From: Drosophila miranda
Lineage: Eukaryota; Arthropoda; Insecta; Diptera; Drosophilidae
Reading direction: 5' to 3'
Length of the DNA stretch: 64,000 bases
Assembly (NCBI RefSeq): GCF_003369915.1
Contig: NC_046673.1
Coordinates: forward strand, 1,844,001 to 1,908,000
Both the position numbers and the translations under genes were made by a program. The notes under the pieces are model-generated. The model made no database searches. It was not told the DNA's origin and worked only from the letters and a program-made list of their open reading frames with translations. The stretch's first letter is position 1. Each line of letters opens with the position of its first letter. Of the stretch, positions 23,401 to 36,000 are shown piece by piece.

Positions 23401-26400
23401 CTATCTCTCCGAAGCTCGAGTAAGGAGCTGCGATATTTTGGGGTGGTTGTGGGCGCAAAGCGTGTCGGTGGATAATGAAGGGTTAGTACGGATGATAGGG
23501 TTCCGTCGGTCAAGAGTCAGCCCCGTGTCAGAGTGGGTGTGTGTCGGTGTTTTGGAGTATCGTAGTATCGGAGTATTGTTGTGGGTGTACAAATAGAAAA
23601 GTCATTAGCCGGTATACTCAACAAATTGGAGGACGAATAGAGAAAACGCTTAATCAAGGTTCATAAAAAGCAAGAAAAAGAATTCGAAAACAAAAACATA
23701 AACAAAAAAAGGAGCAACTAGAAAGTTCGGCTTGCCGAATGGAAAATGCTCTTGCAGGCAGTATCCTCTAAATTTCTCCTAAATCTGTTTTAATGATGAA
23801 CCAAGCTCATCCTGAAGTAGTCCAAGTCTCCTCAAATACATCCCAATGATTAACATTTTTATTAGTTGCTGCCTACATCTTCTCGAATTGTAAAGAAGAT
23901 ATTTTGAAATTTTCTGGTTGATATGTGTAGATCCTCGCAGATTGTTTTCTTTGAAACTTCCATATGAGCGGACGTATCTAGAGTTTGCCGTACGACGGAT
24001 GGATACATTCGTACTTCAATGATCATGGAATAGACCCCTTCTTGCAAGAACATTTAAAAAGCTCTAAGCTTTCAAGCTTTGGCTGCAACAGCTGTCAGGC
24101 AGCATTCGGGCGGCTCGCGGCGGATTAGGAAAAGCTTGTGTTCTTTTTTAGTATTGAGGCGAGTCCGGTTAGGTCTTTGTGTACGCGTGTGTGGGTGATT
24201 CGGCGTGTCTGCGTGTGTTAGGATTCGGATTGTTCTGGGTCTGTTGGCTGGCTTTGGCGGTACGGGTTAAAGGTTATGGGTTACGGGCTCTGCAAACAAC
24301 AACAACGAGCAACGAACAGACACAGTCACAGACAATAACTTTACAAGAGTTGACAAGTTTTCTTTTCTTTTCTTTTCTTTTTCTTCATTTCAATTTTTCG
24401 CTTTTCATGCACGAAGACCAAGGCAGACAAGGTTGGTACAGGGGAAGACAGACAAATAACCAGGAACAGAGGGAAACAGGGGTTATGTACACAAAGAAAG
24501 TTAGAGAAGGATACAAACAGAGATATAGAGCAGGAGCAGGGGTAAGAAAAAGTGTGACCCTTCTGCAGCTGGAGCCCGGCAAAAGCTTCCCAACATAGTT
24601 CCACTTCTTTCGAATTTTGTATTTGGACGAAAGGAAATGCTTCGGAGGCATTTCCCGAGGCCCAGCTGTCTGCGGGGGCTGATTTTAGTTGTGGTTGCGG
24701 TTGTGGTGAGGGCGAGGACGAGGGCGAGGTCAACGCCGCGCCAGATTGACCAGAGTGGCTGTGTGCCTGAGACAGTGTGACCAGCATTGCCAAGTACACG
24801 GGATTCCGCGGCCAGATGCTTATAGATTTTCCGTTTTTCTCATGTGGAAAGTAGAGAACGAGCGAAAGAGAGCGAGATTGAGATTGAGAGCGAGATAGAG
24901 TGAGAGTGAGATTGAGAGTGAGATTGCGATTGCGATTGAGATTGGGAGAGAGGGCGAGATGTGTGTGTGTGGGTGTGGATGTGGATGTGTGAGCATGTCT
25001 CATATGTCACCTCATCGATCGTCCACACTATATGTATATCATCGACACAACGTTGAAACAGAAAAAGTGAAAACCAAAAATGTTGGGCACAGCTCGTGGG
25101 AGAAGTCTAAAAAAAGGCATGAAACTTCCTTCGAAACTTTCCGTCACTTCTACATTCCAAAATACATGTTGATAAATTATGAAACTAAAAATTTTTCGTT
25201 TACCATTCCAAAAAGAGAGATAGCGCTATATTATCTAAAGATACTTGGAAAAATGGGAGTCAATTCAATACAGATACAGATACAATCGGGCGGAGAGGCA
25301 ACGAATAACGTAATCAAATAAATATTTTATAAAAACTTTGGAAGGGCTCTGGGTTGAAGGGTTCTTGGTTCTGGGTTCTGGGTTCTGGGAGCGTGATCTC
25401 TGGGAAGTTTTAGGGATTTCTCTCTTGGGTTAAGGCTTGGTTGGGGGATCGGTTCTCTTTCGGCATCATGTAGCTGGCAGTGCGGAAAGGAAACCATGAA
25501 ACGCAGGCATAAAACAAAAAGGAACGGAACCGCATGCTTGAGCCGAAATTAAAACACCACAAAATATGGAAAGAAATGAAACACATTTTAACTTTTGTAA
25601 GTGCAAAGGGAAGCGCAGCTTCGGAACAGCCGAAGATGGTATAACCTGGTAGGAAGATCATTTGGAAACCCATCAAAACTAATCCCCAACTTATGCTATT
25701 TTCCTTGAATATGTTATTAACAAAGCTTGTTCGGACGATAAAAGATTTTGGAAGTTATACCCAAAAAAAAAAACTATAAATATGTAAATGATCCGCGATC
25801 AGCGACTGATATGGGTAGATGGGTTGATCATTGATAGATAGTGTGGAGTGATTCATGAAAGGATAGATGCCCGGACTGATATTGAAGTTGTCTGAGAGGT
25901 GGTTGTACTGATAGCCTCACCAATTTACAGATGAAGCGATATTGGATCCAATACTCTTCAATGTTCACAGTTTATTATGTTTTTTCACTGGCAGACAAGA
26001 AATGGATGACAAGAACACTCTGGATGATTTATTTAGGTGTTGTCCCTCCTATTTGCGTTCCCCCAGTGAGTCTCCCCAGACTTCTGCGTATACATATGTA
26101 CATATGTATATCCTTCCAATTAACCCTTGCCATCTTCCACCAGTTAAAGTCCCCTTCCAGGTTATAGCTAAGCAGCGAGATGGAAACCGTATCAGTGTGA
26201 AAACTTCAAATGGCCAATCGGTGATGAAGTGTTACTTAAGCTATGTTAAGGGGAAGCCGGGAAACGGAAACAGATACGCAAACGGAAACGGAAACGAGCA
26301 CGACGTCCCCTGTTAAGTTTGAAGGAGAAGTAGTAAAAGCGCTGAGCCACAGGCTGTTGCAAGCGCTGAACACACACGCGCTCACACGCGCACACACACA

Positions 26401-26576
26401 CACACACACACACAGGCAAGAGCACTAGTCCACCCCCGATCCTCGTATACATACCCGTCTCCTTGCAACAGTTTCCGGCGGTGGGACGCTGCTCGAAGCT
26501 GCGGGATCGCGGCTCGCAGTCCGGACTCACCGTCCGCATATCGGGGCTGATGGGGCGCAATTGCTGCTGCTGCTGC

Positions 26577-26611
<35 letters not shown>

Positions 26612-29600
26612 ATGGGAGAGCTGGTGCTGCTGGGAGGCGAGCTCCTCGTTGAGCCGCTTCGCCAGATCCATCGCCTCGTGCCCGCTTACCGTGTGGTGCG
26701 AGCCGATAGGAATGGGCTTCGACTTGAGATGTTTGGTGCGCAGCTCCAGCCGGTTGAAGCCGGAATTGAAAATATTGCTGCTGGAGCCAGAAGCGGAGAT
26801 GTGCTCCTCGCAGCTCTGCGGGAGAGCGGGGGAAAGCAGTTATTACCAATCAAAAAGGAAAGCAAGCAGCCTCGGGGTACCGTAACTTCTGTCTGATCAA
26901 ATGGTTCTGCCTTTCTACAGATCAAAAAAATATCATCTTGAAACTAAATGTCCACAAGATCCTTTGCCAAAGTATCCTTAAGGATTGCAATGCTAATCAT
27001 TATATGCTATGCTACTCTTATCATTTCAAATGAGTGTTCTGTGTGCGTACTCCGCAGATTTCTATTACAGACAGTACAGATTTGATGAGAACATTTGCCG
27101 AGCTAAGCAAAACACCCAGAAGTATGTCTGTCCATATACTATGAACGGATTAACGGACGCGCGGACTCATGATCAGATGCAGAGATGAACAGTAGGGTCA
27201 CACAAAGTCTGTTCAGATGCTCAGAGGCTTGCTTCAGGTATTCACTGAATGTGTATAAGATTCTAGGGAAGAGATACTGGACTAACCCCTGCCTTTTTGG
27301 TGTTCTGCTCCTCCCCGGAGTTGTCGTTCTCCTCCTCGATTCGGGCAGGATTCGCCTCGTCCGAGGACTGCAGGCTCACGTTGCAGGCATTGTCGCCGTG
27401 GGAGTGGGGCCGGAACCCGGGCCCTGGCGGCAGGTTCTTTTGGACGCAACAGTTGACGCCCGGACTAAAGTGGAGCTCGACGTGGAAGCGCTCCTCGGAG
27501 GTGGGATCCTTGGTGGGATCCTCGTACAGCATGATGACGATCTGGGACATGTAATTCAGCTCGGACACCATGGAGATGTAGTCCATGGCGCGGCGCCACT
27601 GCTCGTCGGTGACCACGTTAAGAAGGCCACCGTACCGGAGTACGGTGAGCAGGGAGTGGACATGGGACTCGCTGGTGAAGTACAGCCGGGTGCGGACGTG
27701 GCGCTGGGGACTGGCCACGCCGTGGCTGTAGTGTGGGTTCAGACGGTTCATGAACTCGTCCTCGACCTCATCGATGTTCCGCTGCAGATCACCTTTGATC
27801 TTGCGCAGCAGCGGCGAGCAGATACCCTGCCCAATGGCCAGCTTCTCCTGTGGCGTCAGACCGTACTCCTGCGGTATGACAATGTCGGCCAGGTTCTTGG
27901 CATAGATATAGAGCTCTTCGGCCTGGTCGTACTGCAGCGTGTGCTGGTTGTGCTGCAGATCATATTTGATGCAGTCGTAGATGTCTGGTATCTTGGAGAT
28001 GTCAAAGAGCTTTGATTTCGTACTGAAGTCCTTCTCGATCTTCTCCCAGCGGCACCGCATCAGGTCCCAGGTTTCGCCATGGTACAGTATGGCGTCCTTG
28101 GTCTTGGGATCGTCTTTCTTAATGCTGATTATGTGCAGCAGCTCGCGGATCAGCAGGTGCACATGGTGACAGCAGTCCACGGGATTCTTCACAAAGTCCA
28201 GGGCCTGAGTAATCGATTTGCTGTTGCACGGATTGATATGCTCGCGATCCTCCTTTGTAAACTCGCGATCGTTTTGCATTAGCTCGTGTAGGCGACCCTT
28301 GGCCCTGTTGGCGTAGAGGATACAGGATTAGAATACATTGCTCGTAGATTGTTCAAATGAGGGAGAGATCATTAGGCGATCGAGCAATGACAAACATAAC
28401 ATCAGACAGAATAGCGACAGACTATAAAGAACCTTCCGAATTGTAGAAATGACCTGAAAGATCACTCAGAGACTGCCTATCCATCAGAGCGAAAAGATGA
28501 TGATCGCGTTGCATTGCGAATCCAGAAATCCAGTTTCAAGCCTTCATAACAGCATATTACGAATGAAAATTGAATGCTCACCGATTTTGATATTTACTGG
28601 AGTCGCAATCGTTGTCCAACAGCCCATTCGTGTTGGCGCTCTTAACCATCTGCACCAGAATGGGAGTCAGCTCTCCCTCGAGGGCCAGCAGACCCTTGGC
28701 AAAGGCAGCCGCCGTCATCTGGACACGACCCTCGTCCGAGGCATAGATCTTCAGGTCATGCCGAAAGGTGGAGTGCAGGCTGGAAAGGAATTTTCGATTT
28801 AATGAGCGAACAAATGGAGGACAGGACGAATATGTGTACCGTAGTAGACCCAATCCCTGGGTGCCCGAGTAATCGGATCGTCCCTGACCTCCTGGATACA
28901 TGCAGCGGAAAATACGGCCCAGTTCCTCGGCCTGGATGCGTCCGGCCGGCGTTAGCTCGCCACCCCACTTGAGGATGAGTACCAGGGACGGTTCTGCAGG
29001 GGATTCCGCTGGAAGATTGGCTTCGCCGGGCTTCAGCACAAGACCGCGTTTAGGATTGGGGACTACAAGAGACTTACTGTCGTCGGAGCTGGATCCGCGG
29101 GGTCGTCCCTTGGGCTGGTACTTCATCTGCACCTTTCGATTGATGCCCGAGAAGTGGCCGTACATCTCCAGGACGTTCTTCAGCTGCTCCAGCTTGCTCT
29201 CCTTCTCCTCGATTTCCGCGTGGGCCTTGGTGTGTATCTCGCTGAGCAAGAAGCGGGCTATGTCGAGGATCTCCTGCAGCTGCTTGGGCCGCTTCAGCTT
29301 CACATGGCCCAGCTTGTAGCCATCGTACTTCTCGAAAATCTCAAAGAACCTGGGCAACGAACCGGCAGACAGATCAGATTCAGTGACATGTGTTTGCATG
29401 CAGAAGGAGGGCTGTATAGTACTCACTTTGGATGCCGCACTTCGACCTTCATCTTTTGCTTGGGCGTGCGATCCCCATGCCGGATCACGGCCACCACGCA
29501 ACGCAGCTCCATCATCTTGCCAAAGGTGGTGGGGACGATGGGCGGATCATCCAGTTGGAAGGGCACCGACCAGGGAATGTGCAGCGTGGGCGTCAGTTCC

Positions 29601-31138
29601 CTGAGGATCATATTGCCCAGTATCTTGGCGCAGTCATCGTAGTATTTGTTTGAGTTCTTCACGAAACTGAAGCCGTTCACATCGCACACGTAGCTCTTGC
29701 CATTCGCCCGCAGGAGATCGAAGCCGCAGACCGTCTGCTTGAAGGCCAGACATACCTTGCGGGAAATGAGCTTCTCGGAGTGATTGAGGATCACAGGGTA
29801 GCGGATCTCCTTGCCCTCGCTGTCGCGCTCCACCTTGCCGTCTAGCGCAGGACTCTTACGGGCCTCCGCATGCGCGTAATCCGGTCCCACGGTGTAGACC
29901 TTCACGTCGGTGCCTGAAAAGTACACTAAGTTGTAAAGGTAATGCTGGATTCAGTGCGTTCGACTGGCGGCCAGTATGATGAGCTGAACTGAGCTGAACA
30001 CAGCGGCGTGCGGCGAGAAGTGTGGCGGCGAGTGGCGAGTGACGAGTGGCAAGTGGAAAGTGGGAAGACGCAAGACAATGGTCAAATGAGATATGTTTGG
30101 CGGTGGCGATTTGTTAAGCTGGAGGTGGGAGGGATTAAGCTAGCCAAACAAAGCCTTTAACAAAAACAGGCATCCATATCGGGGTTAACGTGTCAGGAGA
30201 GGAGACAGGGGAATGGGGACAGGGATGTGTGATCTGGTATCTGGGATCTGGGAGCAGGAATTCAGGATCTCGGGTAGTACCTACAGCTGCATAGAGCATG
30301 GGAGCATAGAGAGCAAGTTGCATACCATCGGTGGGCATGAAGTCCTCGTAGATAAATGAGCCCGTCTTGCGCACCCGCGACTCCGGCGAATAGACACTGC
30401 TCCTACTGCCGATCTTACGAAACAAACGCTGACTTCCACCCCCCGCCGAGGTCGGGTAGTAGATGTAGATGTTGTGGTCCTCCGCCGAGACTGGCTTCTC
30501 TACGAACGGCTTATTGAAGGTGATGCCATTGACCTCCACATGGTCCTCAGATTCTATCAGCTCGTGATCTGTCAAATGGAAATGGAAAAGGCAGATATTT
30601 CAGGGTGTATATCGTCGAATGCGAAATAATCATGATGCTTACGCTTGGGATCGGGAGAGTCGCGATCGAGGACCGCATAGCGTGGTATCTCGATGCCCTC
30701 CTTCTCGAGTATGGCATAGACCCGCCGCCTGTCCTGGATGTCGTACTGCATGTGAAGGTTATTGAGAACAAACGGATTACGCAGCTGGGCGTACTCGATG
30801 GCCTTCTCCAGGGGGAATCCCTTCGAGTGGAACGAGACCAGGCAGTCACAGGTGGGCCAGTTCTGGACAGGTTCGCGCAGTATCACGTTCTCCTCGAACG
30901 TGACCAGCTTGATGAACTCGAACTCGCCGAGCCGCGTGAGGATCTCCTTCATCGGCTTCGACTGCGTCTTCTTGGCCATTGCACAGATGCCGACCATCAC
31001 CTGCTTGCTGTTGCTGGAGGAGGTGCTTGTGTCGGAGTCCATGCCGTCATTGCTTTCCCCGAAGTCCGTGTCGCCCTTCGAATTTATAAAGACCCGTGTA
31101 TGGATTATTGGGTTTGCCAGCTTTACTTTCCGCAGCAT
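17495..31138 (-). CDS. PPIP5K, bifunctional diphosphoinositol pentakisphosphate kinase
   Basis: Phosphorylates IP6/5-IP7 to make 1,5-IP8 and, through its second domain, removes that phosphate; cytosolic signalling enzyme. Exons, in transcript order: 30643-31138, 30326-30568, 29427-29913, 28840-29349, 28582-28779, 28304-27287, 26455-26815, 21733-23427, 20376-20831, 18871-18958, 18542-18812, 17495-18484. All junctions agree in phase and sum to 6813 nt (2270 residues). The ATP-grasp kinase half runs from VGICAMAKK to [12 protein letters not shown]. The histidine-phosphatase half has [12 protein letters not shown] near residue 390, [27 protein letters not shown] and ELHFSPG. The tail is long and low-complexity, with polyQ at 26561-26610 and a Thr/Asn-rich block, then [11 protein letters not shown] and [12 protein letters not shown], both familiar from animal PPIP5K C-termini. 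The start chosen is MLRKVKL; an alternative N-terminus is listed separately. The family is certain; the distal three exons rest on phase and splice sites. Confidence 0.93.
18542..18958 (-). CDS. PPIP5K distal tail exons (part of the gene above)
   Basis: Two exons, 18871-18958 and 18542-18812, separated by a typical 58-bp intron (GTGAGA...CACAG). The first encodes a Gln/Glu-rich helix beginning [10 protein letters not shown] and the second an Asp/Ser-rich tail with [11 protein letters not shown]. The first accepts phase 1, which is what the donor GTAAGT at 20375 in the preceding exon supplies, and the second leads in phase into the terminal 330-codon exon. They are used only if the stop at 20350 is spliced out. 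Confidence 0.7.
20350..20375 (-). CDS. PPIP5K alternative short C-terminus
   Basis: If the GTAAGT donor at 20375 is not used, translation continues for eight codons (RKSKSTRS) to a stop at 20350, giving a protein of 1829 residues that lacks the distal three exons. This is a readable alternative; whether a transcript ends here is unknown. Confidence 0.4.
24592..24838 (-). other. Possible PPIP5K cassette exon
   Basis: In the 3 kb intron between exons 26455-26815 and 21733-23427, a strong polypyrimidine tract followed by AG (about 24839) precedes a stretch open in more than one frame, including one with [14 protein letters not shown] and a Ser-Pro/Gln-Pro-rich tail. Inclusion in that frame would not match the phase-1 junctions either side, although a second frame is also open. 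Function is not established. Confidence 0.25.
24861..24995. repeat. GAGATT / GTGTGG simple-sequence tract
   Basis: Degenerate GAGATT and GAGAGT hexamers followed by GT-rich units, within a PPIP5K intron. On the transcribed strand it is a long pyrimidine-rich run, so it could serve as an acceptor tract for the possible cassette exon next to it. Confidence 0.8.
26391..26414. repeat. CA microsatellite next to a splice donor
   Basis: Twelve CA units in a PPIP5K intron, about 40 bases downstream of the donor that begins at 26454 (GT-repeat in the transcript). Confidence 0.9.
26561..26610 (-). repeat. CAG/CAA repeat coding polyglutamine
   Basis: Mixed CAG and CAA codons on the minus strand give an uninterrupted run of about 17 glutamines in PPIP5K exon 26455-26815, immediately after the phosphatase domain. 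CAA interruptions lie mainly in the 5' part of the tract on the coding strand. Confidence 0.9.
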
Positions 31139-32608
31139 TTCGCAAAGGTAAAAGCAATAACAAAACAATTCAGAACTAAAAGGGTGGCGTTAGAGGTGGG
31201 GCGGGGCGGTGCGGGACGGCAGGCAAAAGCTTGGGCTTGGGCTTGGGCGCGTTGGGCGCACGGACACGGACACGGACCTGGAGGGCGTCGCGAACGTCTT
31301 AAGGATACTCATATGCGCGCCTGTAGAAACCCACTTTCCACGTTGGCTCTATGCCGTTTAAAATTTTTTTTGGGTGTACTTATTGTAGTCTGTTGTCTGT
31401 TTTTGTCTAGAGTCTAGTGTCGACACTAGAATCAAACACCTGTCGAGTCGGCTTTGAGGGTTTATTAACAGTGGACCAGTCTATGTACATAGACCGGACA
31501 GAAAACGTTTATGACCAAGGCCTCATAACTAAGACCATGGAACTATGGTCAAAAGGAGGGTATGGTCAAAGAGTATAAGGTATAGAGTATATACATATGT
31601 ATATTATACACACACACAAAAGTATGTATTATTAAAACACAAAACCGAGCTTACTTTATAATTTGACATGTACATTGTACATACACAAGATGAAATACAG
31701 CTGCCCTCCTACAAACGAGTATCCAATCATTTCAGCCAGCTAATTAAATGCAAGCTTGACTTATCGGAAATTACCCGTGATTATTGACAGATTTTGTGTT
31801 GTGGTATTTCCATTAAAGGGAAATCGTACATATAGACAAATATGTACTAACAGTCTAACAAATATACCGATAGCCAATATTGGGCCATTCATTATTCTAG
31901 GAATTTCCATAGGTAGTTCATTAAGTATGGGAGACTATGTGTATAATTAACTTTCTTGTAGGAGATATGGTATTCATGAAGTTTCATCAAGCACACGCAA
32001 TGTATGTTGTTCTCAGGCGTTATGTTTTGCGCCTTGAGTCGAGCATCAATGTGTCGCGTCATGTGGGAACTGATCCCAGTTCGGTGCAAGTATAAATCGG
32101 TTGTAGCAGATCGGTTTGGAGGCAGAGCCACCACCAGTTTCACCGAAATGAGCTAAACGCATAAACAGCTTTGTATTTGTAAGTGGACACTTGTACTTCA
32201 CCTAAGCGGTTATTCATCAGAATTCAAATTCCGATTCAAAATGTACATAGTGCATACATAGATACATATGTAGTACATCGAATCGGTTGATATTCAAACC
32301 TTTACTTTCGTTTTTTTTTTTAATCGGTTAAGATAGAGTTTGCGTTATTCCTCCTGAAGTTTCTTCTTTATAATTTCCATAGGCAGAGACAGAAATACTC
32401 AAAAGCAATAAATACATACACTAAAATCTTAACCAAATAAACCAGTTCTGTCACCTGGAAAACATTTCAATTAGCAAATACAACACATATGTATTTCTAT
32501 CGCTTTGCCCTCTCAGCCACTCATTCATTGTCGTTTTTTGTGTGGCAAGCGGCAGCCGGTAGCCGGTAAGAGGTAATGCTGGGACCTATCGAGGCCTATG
32601 AGACCTAC
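31139..32608. other. PPIP5K 5' intron / alternative promoter region
   Basis: About 1.5 kb between the alternative first coding exon and the common exon. A pyrimidine-rich AG (TTTTAG at about 31178-31183, minus strand) 40 bases before the MLRKVKL start could accept a noncoding first exon. The stretch also holds a GGGCTT repeat patch near 31225. No other gene seen. Confidence 0.5.
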
Positions 32609-33079
32609 ATTCAGGCAGATGTCGCAGTAGCAGAAGTCGTCGCTCTCCCCATCGCTGCCATGACTCGGTCCATAGTCCTCGTAATCGCTGACGTTGAAGG
32701 GTCCGTATTCCCCGTCATCGTCATCCTTAGCCGTATCCTTGCCATTGTCCAGCTGCTTGGCGTGGACGCCTGCGCTTTGGCTCCTCCGCTGACACTGCAG
32801 CAAGCGATTGCGGCGCAGTCGATCCCGGACACGACCGCGTCGCTGCGCATGCGCTAAGTCCGCCCCTGTGATTGCATCCAGGCTATGACGGCGTTTGGCC
32901 CGGCGATCCTCTTGACTCAGGCCCTCGCCACCCGCCACTGGATCTGATCCGGGCAAGACGGCGGCTGTGCTTACTGCGGCGCCCGCCGCCGCTGCTGCTT
33001 CGAGTTTCTTCTTGTGGCGCTGGTGACGCGAGCGTAGCTTTTTGAGGCGCCACCAGTCCTTGAACCAGGTCCATTCCAT
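32609..33079 (-). CDS. Alternative first coding exon, probably PPIP5K
   Basis: A frame of 157 codons starting MEWTWFKDWWRLKKLRSR, followed by an Ala-rich stretch, an Arg-rich stretch and an acidic Ser/Asp/Tyr-rich end (DDDDGEYGPF ... DFCYCDICLN), then a good GTAGGT donor at 32608. It ends in phase 0. The common PPIP5K exon has an in-phase AG at 31076, directly before [11 protein letters not shown], so a join there would replace the MLRKVKL start with this N-terminus. That acceptor has a weak pyrimidine tract. Same strand and directly upstream, so a PPIP5K isoform is the simplest reading; a separate gene is not excluded. Confidence 0.5.
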
Positions 33080-36000
33080 TAGGAAACTACGAGTCGGGGT
33101 CACCACTCGAGCGGCACTCCACGACACGACACGGCACGATACGACACGGTACGGTACGGTACGTGCCCAAGCACGTAAATTCCGACACAATTCGAAGCGT
33201 TACAAGCGACGTGGGCCGGACGGGGGTCGCGAACTGTTCCGTGTACGGCAATCAACTGACGTGAGTACTCGTACAGCGGATCCGATGGAATCGTATAGAA
33301 TCGGATCTGATCGTATGGTATCGGACGGATCAGAGTGGAGAGACGGTCGGGTGAGGTCCCAGAGTGCGCCAATTGGTCTGCGCCCACTCATTCGCAGAGC
33401 ACAGAGAAGCACAGAGGAGCACAGCAAAGATACTCCAACAGAGAGGCGCCAGCAGCTTGCTGTCGTTGTCGCTCTCTTTGTGTAATTGTTTCGCCATACT
33501 GGAAGCGTAAGCGTGCGTCCGTCTTATCATCGTCGTCGTTGTCATTGTTGTTGTCGTTTCCATTATTGACAAAACGACTTAACGACAACTTAGCGTACAC
33601 GTCCGGCCCCGACAGAGACTAAATGAACAACGAACAGTAACCAAAGCGGAAAGCGAGCAGCGGACAGCGGACGGCGGACAACGACAACGGACAAGCAGCA
33701 CAAAGAAAACGGTGGAATCGTTAAGGTGCAAAGAGAAGCAAATACGATAAGAATTTCAGTGCCAGGTGATAAGAATTATAGGCGGTGGTACGCTTGGAGC
33801 AAGAGATATCCCAGCAATCCCACCGTAACAAAATTGCTCAAGTAAAGTCTACATTTGTATGTATGTGTGTGAAAAGATAATCAGGAATACAGTAAAAGGT
33901 ATAGTTTCGACTCTGCCCGCCCATATAAACAAAACCTAGCCCTGAAGCTGGAAGACACAATGATACCCAGTACTCAGTCTCTATGCTTTACATATGTAAA
34001 TTGTACATCCGACTAATCCTTTTCCAGCTCTTCTTGCATATTCTCCATCTCCATCTCTCTCTGTCTATGTGTCTCTGTTCCCACCAACGACGTACTATCC
34101 GGCAGTTATATCTCCATCACTACGCCGGGAAGCGTCGTGGGAGTGAGCCACTGGAAATTTGTTGCTTCATTCAGACTATGATAATGATCCGAGCGATCTT
34201 CTATAGTCTCTGGGAAATAGGCGTCAATGTCAATAGGTCAGACAGACGGACGGACAGACAGACTATAAACATACACTTTATGGGGTCGGAAACGCTTCCT
34301 TCTGGGTGTTACATACGTATACACGAACCTAAAATACCCCCATACTCTTTGAGTACCGGGTATAACCAGAGTAATTTTCATTTCATGACTAAACTCCACA
34401 CCACAAGTCGTTAATGGAGGTGTCAGCCTCCAAGTTACACGAGAAATTCATCCAAAAATCGTGCCCTTACAAGGCAGAGCCCTCAGCAAAGGGGGGTCGT
34501 AGATTAGGAGAAATCCCGAAATGGATAACAATAGATCATTCGAATAAAATATTAAGTTCTATCATTCTATCATTAAGCATTCAGCATCTATAGTCAATTT
34601 ATCTCTATATATGTGTGTATCTATGCAACCACACCATTTCCCAGTAACGAACTGGTACGTCTCTCTATTTGTATCTATGCAGTGCCTCTGTAGATATTTA
34701 TCTACTTATCTTCATATCTTTATCTTCAGCTATACGAAAGAATCTTACCGATCTGAATCCATCTGTTTCTATTAAATACTTTTCCTTTCTTAAGATGATC
34801 CGAACAAAAGTTTTAATATATATGTACATACGTATCTGCACATAACTGACAAATCTGATCACTGTATCCTAGTAAAATGTTTATGGGCGATAAAATAAAA
34901 CATGCTTGATCGATCAAACAGAGCTGAGCTTATCTTATCTGCGGTGAGCTTTCGAAGCTCTCAGTGTGCGCACTAGCAGGGGGCAGGCACCATAAGCTGA
35001 GTAGACATACGGTCCTAACGGTGTTTCCGAACTCATTCGTTTACCGGTAGATGGTGCCGCAACTTTTGCAAGTAAATGTAGTAAATGACACGAACCAATT
35101 TTGTGATTTGTTCGTTTGGGGCATGCTTTTGGGGCTTCTGCCGAAAGTCACATACAAACTTGGAGCATTTGCCGCTCATGTAGGAATACATATTTCCCAT
35201 CTGCATCGAATCCGAATCGCTTGAAAAGAACTACAGAAGATTTTTGATGTGTCGAACGAGTTCACTGAATCGAATGCGTCGTCAGGTCAGTTTGGCTATA
35301 GAATTGTTGGTAAATTAAATTGTTATTTTGTATCCTTTTTGATGGTAATCAGGAACTTGGATACAATGTAATTAAAGCTTACCCCAAAAAAAGACAATCG
35401 GCAACCGGTAAGAGAACGCGTGAGAGTGGCAGAGAGCGCCTACAGCTCTGCGAAGAGGTCGGACCACAACTGGGATCTGCACTGGCCAAGAGCAGTGCAA
35501 TTATCTCGCAGCCCAGAGACCCAGATCCAAACCAAAATCTAGCAAGCAAAGGCAAACAACCGAATTGAACAAATAACGAGATAATTAATTAATGCATAAT
35601 AACACGAGTTAATTGGATTTCGGGGCGGCAGCCAATTGAGCAAACAATCGAAGCGCACTGAAAACAGTAGCAAATAAAAAAACTATAAAGAAAATCAAGC
35701 TTCGGGCGCCGAAGTCTAAGATACCTTTGCAGATTAGTTTTTGCAGAACGAGTACGTTTTTAAGGTTCGACTCATTTACATATCTCTAATAGCAAAAACC
35801 AAATATACGGTAATCATGGTTTTTCAGGAAAATATCACACTTCGTTTTAAACAGCTGTGTAGGTGAACAGCTAACCGGACAGCTGGTCGGATGATCTTTT
35901 TACTGCTTAATGTAAACCAAGACTTAACTAAGTAATAAACAATCCAAAATGGAACCGATACTATTGTTTGATTGGCGAACCAGGCTGTACAACCTTCAAC

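Noticed and set aside
22518..23423. 301-codon plus-strand frame
   Set aside because: It is the antisense of PPIP5K exon 21733-23427; its composition is the shadow of GC-rich third positions on the real strand. The same applies to 27185-28015 and 30605-31417.
31479..31494. 16-base palindrome centred on GTAC
   Set aside because: Short perfect palindromes with TGTACA are frequent in this AT-rich, CATA-rich genome; no supporting context.
33120..33165. Tandem short units considered as a CRISPR-like or regulatory array
   Set aside because: Units are 5-8 bases without spacers; a simple repeat in a eukaryotic promoter region.
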